Part shown: positions 23,778 to 35,700 of the stretch, piece by piece
Position numbering within the stretch: the stretch's first letter is position 1
Layout of the letters: every line of letters begins with the position of its first letter
Origin: Phoronis australis
Taxonomy: Eukaryota; Phoronida; Phoronidae
DNA length: 64,000 bases
Direction: 5' to 3'
Assembly: GCA_002633005.1 (NCBI GenBank)
Contig: NMRA01000479.1
Coordinates: 255,690 to 319,689, forward strand
Notes under the pieces: model-generated
Seen by the model: the letters and a program-made list of their open reading frames with translations, nothing else
What the model was told of the DNA's origin: nothing
Databases searched by the model: none
Position numbers and translations under genes: made by a program

Positions 23778-26700
23778 CTGCAAAAACAACATACAGTGAA
23801 ACAAACAACAAACAGTGACATAATCAACAACCAGGCCCGATCATGATTTAAAAAATGGCAAAATGGTGAGTTCAAAAGCATTGCTAAAATAAAGAAATAT
23901 GCTGAGACATTTAATTACAGTTACAAAAAAAGAAAACAAGTCCTGTTCCTTTTAATTATTTTTCTCACAATAAAAATGATTAGAATAATACGCTTGAGCT
24001 TTACAGAAAAATAAACTGACCGCTGACTTTAATTGTTACTTTTATTTCTTTATCCATGTAATCTGTTCTAAATGTTTACCAGTTTCGGAAACCTCAATGC
24101 AGAGTTTGACAATCTGGACCATAGCATGTGGCCATAACTTACTTGGTTCTGATGCACAGCTCAAGAGGAGGCACAAGGTCATCCTCAGTCGGTGGCTCAA
24201 AAAAACGGTTGGTTGTGTCTGAAAGCAGCACAAAGAATCGTTAAACATCGCAATTAGTATAGGTTTAAGATGAAACATGATGCTTGGACCTATTTTGTTG
24301 ATGTGGACCTTTCACTTTTGGCAAGATGCGCATCCACTGACAACGTGCCGATTGGCGAGTTCGGTACCTGCCAATTGTTGACCTGTTTAATCCCAAATTC
24401 CTCAATGAAAGGTTAATGTCAGTAGCAGACGACAGGACAAGAGTTTTGAAAAAACTGGAATAAATTCTTTAACGTCCTTTTCCCCATTTTTTAACAAAAA
24501 TTTTGTCGAATGCTTACTTGTAAAATTGTAATTTTGTTGAATGCTTACTTGTCAAATTGTAATTTTTTTGAATGCTTACTTGTCAAATTGTAATTTTGTT
24601 GAATGCTTACTTGTCAAATTGTAATTTTGTTGAATGCTTACTTGTCAAATAGTAATTTTGTTGAATGCTTACTTGTCAAAATGTAATTTTGTTGAATGCT
24701 TACTTGTCAAATTGTAATTTTGTTGAATGCTTACTTGTCAAATTGTAATTTTGTTGAATGCTTACTTGTCAAATTGTAATTTTGTTGAATGCTTACTTGT
24801 CAAATAGTAATTTTGTTGAATGCTTACTTGTCAAATAGTAATTTTGTTGAATGCTTACTTGTCAAATAGTAATTTTGTTGAATGCTTACTTGTCAAATTG
24901 TAATTTTGTTGAATGCTTACTTGTCAAATTGTAATTTTGCACTGCAACACTAGTCAGTCCCACTGTTTGTGCACAATATCCCCGCAGATGATCATTTTTC
25001 AATATGCGTCTTGTTTTTTATGGCAAGACAGCAAATTCTAAAGCCCTTCTTTTTGGGGCTGAGTACGCGCCGTATGTATGAGTCACCTGTCACTCACATA
25101 TGTTGGTGCCAATGTGACATGCACTCCAGCGATTCAAGTGTGGGAAGTTACGCACGCACCACTCCAAAGCCACATATCAAAAGAGAACTGCGACAAAACA
25201 TTCAAGTATTATATTTTGAAGTAAATCCATCACCCGAAAAAATAATTTGTTAATTGTTGTAATATATTTCACATTGCTTAACTACAGTCTTGCACTAATT
25301 GTTATCATCGATCTTTATCTCTAATAATTCGAACACTTGATTTTCATCTCTCATGGTTCGTATGGCCAGTTTTTCAGACACAAAGCTCTCAAGGGAAAAA
25401 TATTTTGTACTTTTTATGTGTATGAACTGTTAGAAAAAACACCAAGCCTATATATCACAAACATTCTAAAGTCTGGTCTGCACACCACCTGTTGGCCACA
25501 TCATGTGACCTAGTGAATATAAGTCTGACAAGATTTGTGCCCCAACCAGGACTCCAACCCGGGACCTTCTGCTATCCGTGCAGACACTCTCATCCACTGA
25601 GCCATCGCGACCACTGGTCGAACACAGAAATCCAATTGGACTAAGCAGTAGGCATCCCGCCCATAAACTCCCAAGTCTATATGAACAGATGGTGCATGGA
25701 CCAGACTTAAGAATATTTGCAATGTATATTTCCAAGCTGCTTCAAGATTTACATAATATTACACTTTTACCTATACTGAGTCGTATCACTTCGTCCTGTT
25801 TTCCAAGACCATCAAAGTAGTAAAGATCAAACCGCCTCTCTGCTCTCCAGTCAGTCATTAACTCTTTCTTGACTGAGAATAGCACACTAAAGTGACTCTC
25901 ACTACACACTACCCATATGGGGAATTTGGGCGTCTTGAGGTAAGTGCCAACCTGCGGGGAGAAAACAGAAACAAAAGATGTTGGATATGAAGAACGGTAA
26001 TGGTCAGTGCACAAATTCTGAGATCCAGTTTTCTCCACTGAATAATGGACATCAAACTGCTTCTCAAAATACGGGCACAAAATATGGGCACGTTATATCA
26101 GACTATTGCCTAATGAACACCTAGCTGTGAATGAGAGCAGAGTGGGCACGTTATATCAGACTATTGCCTAATGAACACCTAGCTGTGAATGAGAGCAGAG
26201 TGGGCACGTTATATCAGACTATTGCCTAATGAACATCCAGCTGTGAATGAGAAACACATGAGGTGTAATGAACACATGTCTGCCTCAATCAAACAGTAAA
26301 TATGCTGAGCACATACCTCCAATGGGTTTAGTGGAAAATGAAGATTTTTGATTGCTTTTTATGTCTAGCAAAAAATAAAAAATATCCAGAATAGCGAGAA
26401 CTGCATAAAAATATTATTGAAAGGAACAAAATTAACATTTTACAGACTAGTTCTTCATTTAATTTCCTCTGATTCACCAGTCTGTCATTCGAAATACAAG
26501 TGGTAACTCCTCGCAGCCTTACAAGTACATGTGCACTTTATAACGGGAAGCTCATTTGTCCTTGACCTAACTAACATTCCCTTGGCTTCATATACTACAC
26601 GATCTCATTATGAGTACATCTAGAGGAAGACTTAGATGAACAAATAATGATCACACAGCACGTTTCCATTACCTGACATGACTTGTAGTGCTCAAACAAT

Positions 26701-29700
26701 GACAGTAGTCCAACATCACTTCGACCTTGAACACCCTTGAGGATCATAGCGGGTCCTTGGCCTCCGGAGTCCAGCTCCATTTGGTCATTGAAAACATTGG
26801 ACGCTGCATGACCAGTGAGCAATAGATTGACCATATCCTACCATGAAAAACATGTGATGTTATTACACTGAGATTCGTGATGCACAGGTCCATTTAAATG
26901 AGAGCAAAGCCCGAGTTTAAGTAGACTTGCACGTCATGAATTGAGATATAATTAAGTCACATTTAACAACATGTAAGTTGTGCAACATATTTATAATGTA
27001 ATACACACACAATGGATGCATTTATCAAGTGAATGAACACAGACTGATGTTTTGGTGCAACTCAGTGGCAGGTAGACATTTCTATCTTCAAACAGGTCTC
27101 CAAACATGTATACAGGAATGAGAACAAAAATTTGAATATCAGATGTACAGCCTTTGAAATAACAGAATGCATGACAACCTAGGTGCACAATCAGCTATCT
27201 TGGCATTTCAAGATGTGCAATTTCTTGAAAATTAATAGACAGCAAACTTCGTGAATGGTCTCGGTGAAGGTATGTTTTTAAGTAAAATCAACTTACTCAG
27301 AGACCGGAGATTTAAGAGTTCGAACGTTTCGAACTGTAGACTACAGTTTGAAACGTTCAAACTCTTAAATCTCCCGTCTCTGAGTAAGTTGATTTTACTT
27401 ATAAACAAGAAACTTGTTGTCTTCCATTTTTCAACTTCAAAAGAATGTACTTCGTATTGTTGGATAGAATAGTTATTGCACTCAGTCGTATGATCATGTA
27501 TGTATGATAACACAGTTATTGCACTTAGTCGTATCATCACATGTGCATGATAACACAGTTATTGCACTCAGTCGTAATATTACATATGTATGATAACACA
27601 GTTATTGCACTCAGTCGTAATATTACATATGTATGATAACACAGTTATTGCACTCAGTCGCATCATTACACATGTACGATAACACAGATATTACATTGTC
27701 CTATCATCATGGATGTATGATAAGTATTGAAAACATCAAAACCATAACTATTATTACTAGTATTATAATTACGACCCAGAACATGCATTTAATACCAATA
27801 AGGTGTTTCTGTGACCATTTTTGAGAAGGAAACTGATGAAATATCTGACCTTTGTGTCATGTAAATACTGCAACATATCGTTTCCTTTCTATCAATGCCA
27901 CGACCAAAAAGTGATATCAGAGATCACCTGTACCTTGAAGAAATGAATTGTAACCAGTCAGATAAAAAACTACAACAATGTTGTGACTGCTTAAGGTTAT
28001 CTCAAACCTTATTTGGCAGTCTCCATTAGTTGTATATCAAAAAGACTTTGTCAACTACCGTATTCACCCTAATAACTGCCCAGGGCGCTTAGAAAAGTTA
28101 GTTTCAAGGGGGCGCTTATTAAAACCCAAGGCAATTGAAACCCGGTCTTCGAAACGGGTGAAATTGGAAGCTAAGACTCATCATATTTACGTTGTGACGT
28201 ATCTGAAACCTATGAGACTTTCTACAAAATCGTGGTGCATTGCTATCAAACCTTGTTGCTGAATTACGATCATTTTACAGAAAATTATGCTGAAATTCAA
28301 GGGCGAAAACTCGCCGACTGACTGCTTCGCAATCGTCGATATGGCGACTTGTGTAATATAATAAGGCTAGGCCCCCCATGTGCACGAAATTTCAGGGGAT
28401 ATGCTACCTCTGTAGTAGTTAAATCCAGGAATAGTGCTCTGATGTTGAAAACCCAGGAATAGCGGCAGTTATGCAATAATACAGGAATAGTGGCAGTTAT
28501 GCAAGAATTTTGAGTTATAGGGAGATGGACATATATGTACATGCAGAGTGGGTCCATTGCGTGGTCAGTAAGCTCGTTATATTTAGCTCGTCACAGAGAG
28601 ATGGACATATATGTCCATCGCGCGATGCCACTTAGTTTAGTATTTAAAGCACTGGCTCTCGAAACCAGGGCAGACTGGATCCACCATAGATCAAAACTTC
28701 AGACTACGGGGCACGACTCCAGAGCTGGAAGACAACTTCAGACTACTGAGACGAAGCCGGGGCCAGACGAGCAACTTCTGTGACCAAAGAGTCTAGGAGG
28801 AAGGACAACTGAGGTATAGACATTTAACACGGGCGTTGGTCTCAGCCTGTTAGTCAATTTGAACCGGCTAGTGATTGTTCTGGAGGGTTAGTTCTGTTGT
28901 GACTTGTTTTGTGTTGGCGTGTGCGATAGCTACGGGGAACCAGTGGCACTGTTGATTAGTAGTTTTTCCAGTAGGGATATCTTGTCTCAATCAGATAGTC
29001 CTCAGTCTCACAACTTATTGTAATCTATAATTTGTAAATTACAACGCTGCAAATTAATAGACATATTCTATTGTTAAAGTATTCGTGTGTTGTTTTACTT
29101 ATTACCACGTGCGCGCCATTTATCGGCCACAACACGCATTGATATACCACACTTGAATGCTTGAATAAAAATACAGTTTCGACTCAAGCAAATTACCTGA
29201 AATCCTCCTTAAGTTTTCCAAATAGAGTCCCTAAGATTTTTAAGTTCCCGTGGAGTCGGGATAAGGGCGGATTTAAGTACAAATATGTGCTACATCGTGT
29301 CATCTATGATCGGCAACACAAGAAAAATCCCTAGACAACACACGTTGTTGTCACGTGACGTTTGTTTTGAAGTTCGTCTGCGTTTGTGAGTAAGCGAGCG
29401 TGCGTGTCACCAGAGTTCATTTGCCAGAGTAGAGACCGTCTTTGGCCAGAGTAAACCCAATCTAACGAGCTAGATGTGCATTGTATCTAAAGAAATTAGC
29501 ACAAGCAGTAGGCCTAAACCAGAACGTGTTTCATTCAGCACTTGCCGGTCTCATGAGCTAAAAACATTAGATATTTGTCTCAGTATGACCCATCTCAGTC
29601 GCCGTGTGGATGGATGCGTACGTAACTATCTGACACTTATTTTTCGATGTAAGGGTGTGTAAGCATTCACTGTCAGTTGTCATTTTATCGGATATTCGGC

Positions 29701-32700
29701 TTAAAAACATCAATTATGGTTAATCAAACAATATATCTTAAAAATAATGCAAACATTTTTTATAGAATTAGAAACGGTCGGAAATTAGTGCCAATATTCA
29801 TTTCTTGCCGATGCTATGCAACCCGTTTCATGAATGGAAAGTTCCCGACAAATATCTTTGATGACAGGTTCATGTATGTAGCGCGCGCTTCCTGGCAACG
29901 TGCTTTTAACACTGGCCAAGTTTTTTATTAGTCTTCGATTCGCGGTTTTGACGTGTACAAAGAAATTTGGATTCCTGTTAAAAGCAAGAAATATTTACAA
30001 AACAATCCTGTAGACAAGTACACTACGTCTGGTCTGAAACGCCAGACCATTGGAACTCGCAAAACTTTTGCGTTCGTTTTGAGGCATGGCGGAAGTTTGA
30101 AGTGTATAGTCACAGCTAAATACCGACACACCAGCGAGGTTCGTGGTCTACAAATTCTGCGCACATGATTTTTTCAGGACTGTCGAATAGTATTGATAAA
30201 TTGAAGATGTTACTGTAGAATTTTAGGACTGTAGGTAAGGCATTTTTCGCACGTACACGTTCATGGACTGGGCGCTTATTTTAGCAACGTCTGAAAACGC
30301 ATGAGGGGTGCTCATAGGGGCATGGACAGTTATTAGAGTGAATACGGTAATAAAAGTATATACTTTCTAAAAGAAAAAGGTTAAGGGTAACAAAAAATGT
30401 TTAAATTTATGTGCCATTATTATTATTTATTATTAACACCATTAAATTTCATTTTTAAGGAAGGCACATTCATTCCAAAATAACCCCTCCTTCGACTTTT
30501 ATGAAATGGTTTTTAAATGAAAACTTCACCAAATACTTCAGTAACGCTGCTAGGAATTTTCGATTAGTCTTTTATTTTATTTTCTATGACAAATCAACTT
30601 GCAAACTTGTAAAAAATACCACTCCCATTCATTTTTGATACATTACACAAAAACTAAGCCATTATATTGAAAATCCTAAAATCGTTTTGATGAATAAATG
30701 TTAAGTTGGGGAAGTTTCAAGAACTCATGTTCCTAAGTTCAAGTTAAGTTGATCTGAAGCCGAGAAAAAGCCGATTAAGTTGTGAGAGGTGAAAGTCTCA
30801 AGATCTTAACTATTTAGTGAAAACTTGTTTTCGGGGTCAATATAACCAAAACATGCCTTACCATGTTCGCTATTTCAACATTGCTCGCAATGTCCACTGA
30901 ATTTGCAGTCTGTAAATAACTTAATTATTGCTAAAACGTTAATTTTGTGACTGTTTCCAGTCTGATGGGCAGGTCAACTGTTGACCTACTTAAAAATAGG
31001 TTATATACATCACGTGCCATGAGACTAAATGTGAAATTAAGTAAAAAATACTCAACACAAATTGAGTCTGCAATTAAAGTGCGTCATGAGCAAGAGATTG
31101 AAACAGCAAAATGCCAATGAAATTACCTATCAAGTTAATGAATTTGGGTGAGGATTTATCTCTTTTCACAAGTTGATGTGTTCATGAGCACAACGTCACA
31201 GAGACGTGTGGTGACTTGAGGCATTCGTTCTCAGCGGTCGTAAACATGCAGCTGCACAACTCTCTCAGGATCAAAACATTATTTTGTCTTCATTTCCCTG
31301 GTCTTCTTTCCTCCATATATACACCTCTTTGACTCAATATTATGACGACTCATTGAGTGAAAGGACTTAGGGTACAAACGGAACTGCTATGCCTTGCAAG
31401 ATTCGATTTGAGTGACCACCTTACTAGTTTGTAAACTTTGACCACGGATAAGTAGCAAAAAAATTTCCACGCAGATGTGAAGTTTAGTAAACAAATTTCC
31501 ACACAGCTGTGCAGTTCTGGTTCTACTCAATCTTTTTTTCTCGCTACACTGTATTTTGTATTTGAAGTTCTCAGAGGAGAATGAAAATAACTTAGGTATT
31601 TTGCTAGACATTTGTGAACTAATTGTAAAAACGGAATTTTTTAATAAGGTTTGCGATATCCTTATTATAATATACCCTAAACAAAATAATAAATAACAAT
31701 TTTGTTTACACATTTGGAAATGGCAAGCAAAAGATCCAAAACAATTGCAATTGATTTCTTCCAAGGCTTTTGAAATCAGTATTTCACAAATAAGAAAATC
31801 CTAATTAACAGGACACCTGTCTTACCTGAGTACAGTAGCCATGTGCACCCATTAACTGGCCAGTAGGCACATCCATGTCATTTCTTACTCTGAAAAACAA
31901 ACCCCACGAAAAGTGATTACTAACGTCTGAAGATTTATTTTGAAACTGTGTTAACACTTGAACTGAAATCTTTTAAAGCTGTATATCACGCCGTTATGCT
32001 GACAAGAAACGGAAATTCAATTAGGCCTCTTACTCTCATAAAATAAACCTCATAATATTCCTCACCATGATAAGATTTCATTTCCTACCAATTCAAGTCA
32101 CAACCAATGCATACACGCAACATTTTCCAATTCGCAATTTCAGGGATGGCCAACCCTAATGAACACTAAAACGCTGGTGGTTTTGATGTTCTTGCTGGTA
32201 GCAAAAAGAGAATTTTTTCATTCTAAAGAATGTTAGGAGACTGATATTATGAGAGTAAAAGGACAAATTTGATTTTTGTTTTTAGCAAATTAAACAAAGC
32301 ACAGTACTGCTTTAACTTCAATCATGCAGATGAAAACAGACCAAACACATGAGAAAGTCCACCAAAATTATCATGACGGACCTATTACTGGTGAAAATTC
32401 AAGCCAAAACACAATGAGATTTTTTAATTGAAGCGCAAGTTTCAGTTACCCCATTCCCTGCCAACACAATAGAGAGCCAGCTGGCTGGGCTGCCTCATTT
32501 AAAAAGGTATTATAAAATTCTCCAAATGAATTAGAACTACTTGTGACCTTCCCTTTGACTCGGATTTTCATATGGAGGACAATCAGAAACCTCCTACATG
32601 GTAGTTACAGTGGCTCAGAACTGCTTTTGTCAAAATGACACATCTCAATACATTAGGTTGGTTGAATTACAGTCTACTATTTTATATGAAATAAAATAAT

Positions 32701-35700
32701 ATAAAAGGTAAGCAATATGTCTGATCACACAGTTTTTATTTTAAAACATGCATACAGATACATATAATAGGCAAAAGGAAAAGTTTGTCTGAGAAAATAA
32801 ACATGGCTGTAGAATAGTCTATTTTACCAAAAATAATATCAAGAATCTAGTGACAAAGTGAGATCTGTTAGCAAATACACATCTATAAGTGCTGCATATC
32901 AAAATACATAATCAAATACCACAACTTCTATCTTACATGATATACAGAAGTTTAGGTTGTGAGCTTCCACATTAACAAAAACATAATAAACAAAATACTT
33001 GTTGGAGTTAGAAACAGACCTGTGACAATAGAAAAAAATATGCATACCTTTAATTTTGTTTTTGGCCAAAATACGAATACGAACTTTAAAATCAGCGCAT
33101 ATGTTAAACGACAACAACAACAAAATACAAAGACTTATTTATTGACATTTCAGTTTATTGTCTCTAAACCATTCTAACGACAATAGACACAAGTTCACAA
33201 TATTCTAAACAGAAGACACAGGTGGAGAACAGACTGTACAGGAACGCAAGAGACAATAAACCGAAATTTTTATCAATGTCATTGCTTACATATGCGCTGA
33301 TTTCAAAGCTCGTATTTAGCCTAGTATTTCGGTCACGGCAGAAATAATATAATTTTTCACCTCATACTTGGTTTCATATTACATGTTTTTTTGATATACA
33401 ACCTATCGCAATTGTTCTCTTGCTTTTGCCAACCAGACAAAACAATTGAAAAATAGGATAAAAAATTTGTTCATGGTGAAATGTAAAAGATGTCGACATT
33501 ACAAATATAATGCCATGGTTTTACATTAAATCCGACTCAGTCACCAAGAATTATTTTAATACTATGTGATACTTCATATCAATTACACCCCTTTTAATAT
33601 TATACAACACTTGTTTAAGTTGATATCAGTTACAAAGCAAACAGCAGCACCAAGTTATTGGCCTGCTCCACAACATTAGAAATGAACCTGAGGGTCACAC
33701 CAAAAAGGAATGAGCAAAGCATGATATATAAAAAATTAATTAGTCTTTTTTGCCGTCTTAATCGGTCTATATCCACATCGCCTCGAATACAGTCGACCTT
33801 ACCTTGCCAAGAGGTGTCGTGTTAACCTGTGAGGAAGGTGAGAAACGATGCTAGCGACGTCAGTGGTTCATCTGCAGAGTGAATGCCGCTATGTTGCGGT
33901 GCATCGTTCCCGCTTGTCCGAACTATGCAGCTGCGAGGAATGCGGGTATATCGTTTTTTTTCGACTTCCTCGAGAGTCCGAAATGCTTAGAAAGTGGCTC
34001 GTGGTAGTGAAGAATGAAAATTACACTGTAAATAGCAAGTATGAGGTCGTGAAACATCTCTGTGTCTGTGGCCAGCAGTCGTCGACAGTGCCTGAGGAAT
34101 GTTGGCTTACCAAATAACTATCCATACGTTCCGTTGTCTGAGTTTGTTCACGGCGCCTCTTCATCACTGTATTCCTGTTCGAATTGATAGCCTGTGAAAC
34201 TTAACGATCCACCTGTGAAGTCTTCGTCGGGTTCAACTGATGAGCTCTCGTCTAAGTCACATGGGATTGTCATTGCCATGTTGATGTTTGTTACTGAGCG
34301 TTCTGTTTCAAAATGAACTATTCTCACCCTAACCAATACTTATATAAAACTTAAACAGCGTCAGCCTCATTAGATGTAATTTGTAATGCCTTTGGAGTGT
34401 TCGTGAGTGCAAATGATTCGAGAAGCCAGCAGTGAATAAATCACTGCGTTACCGGCTTTAGGTGCAACAAAACTAATTGACGGGACACCGAGGCCGTGTA
34501 AGCTCATGCTAATTTAAGTGTTTGCTGGCAAAAACTGTTGTGAAACAACTCAGTCGATTTCCATCCCACAACCTGGTGTTAGGGGAGTCTTTAATTGTCA
34601 ATGTACAACTTCTGCCCTGACGGTGCTGTGGCCAACGCGGAACCTGAAGTCGCGGCCCCCCACGAGTAAGTAGATTTGCAGTTCTGTGGGTATTTCACCA
34701 ACATAATCACGTGCACATTACTTTGGCTCACTAGTATAGTATTTTCTTGACTGGAAGTTTAGTTTCCAACTTTCGCTGATTTATGTTCGTGATGCCTGAC
34801 CAATTTCCGAGCCACTGGCCGGCGGGATGATGAGTCAATCCGGCCGGCTGGCCGCTGCGACGGGCCTGATCGGGCTCCGAGCCACTGGCCGGCGGGATAA
34901 TGAGTCAATCCGGCCGGCTGGCTGCTGCGACGGGCCTGATCGGGCTCCGAGCCACTGGCCAGGATAACAAGCGTTTTTTGTGTTTAGAACTAAAAAAATC
35001 ACAAGTCTAAACAACACAGATCTAGGTTCACCTGTCTGTATCTCACGGAAAATATTTTGAATTTATCTCCAAACAGACCCCAAACTCCTGCTATGGACCA
35101 TATTGGCCTGCCGAACTTTGTAGGCTACAGTGTGTCCAAATACCAATAAATCTGCAACAGCGAAATAAAACAACACGTTTTTATAAGAACTCTATGCATT
35201 TTTAAGGGTTTTACATCAAAGTTTCATTATTTATTGGTGCTAAACGATGACTTCAAGCTATAAGCTGACACCAGTAACCCGTGTTGTGAACTGCTGAACA
35301 GACTGCGTGTGAAACCAATTAAGTCATTGGATAATTTCAACACCTCCGTCTGCCGTCAGGTGTCAGGTAACTCAACCGCACTTGGCGTTATGGAGTAGAA
35401 CTACTCGATCTAAATTGATACAAATTATGTTGTTTTTTGGGTGGCATGCTCCGTTAAGAACAAGGCAGAATCCCTATTCAAAACAATATCAACTGGCGCT
35501 AGATGTCTCACCTACACTTCAGTGAAAAATTTTAAAAAAATCTGCAGGTTCCTTTTTGAGATGTCATGACAACAATATTGTGTGATATGTAGACAGAACT
35601 CTGTGAATACTATGTCTACCACATCGTTCTGTGGGGGACAACAAAATCACACTAACGACATTGTGTGATGTACAGACACACTGTTTCGAGTTTGGACTTA

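Larger units (their letters stand above)
28058..30347 (+). mobile_element. HIRAN-like TIR transposon, copy A
   Basis: TIRs CCGTATTCACCCTAATAA and its inverse (TTATTAGAGTGAATACGG) are flanked by TA on both sides. It is inserted in the TTAA element, whose uninterrupted paralogues at 37.4 and 53.1 kb show a single TA at the matching site (GTCAACTAGTAAAAGTATA on minus), proving the limits and a TA duplication. It is colinear with copy B at 55,761-57,195, apart from an 800-bp insertion at 28,352-29,151. It carries a degenerate ORF with a HIRAN-like domain on plus. Confidence 0.85.
27991..31665 (-). mobile_element. TTAA-type TIR element, copy 1 (interrupted)
   Basis: Minus-oriented copy of a 1.4-kb element. 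Its ends are TTAAGGTTATCTCAAACC (27,991) and GGTTTGCGATATCCTTAT (31,665), inverted copies of each other, with TTAA-like edges. It matches copies 2 (36,045) and 3 (51,711) along its length. It is split by a 2.29-kb element at 28,058-30,347. No intact ORF was seen. TTAA edges and TIRs suit a piggyBac-like or Kolobok-like non-autonomous element, but I cannot tell which. Confidence 0.8.

Noticed and set aside
24497-24942. CRISPR-like array
   Set aside because: Head-to-tail repeats without spacers, within an animal intron; an ordinary minisatellite.
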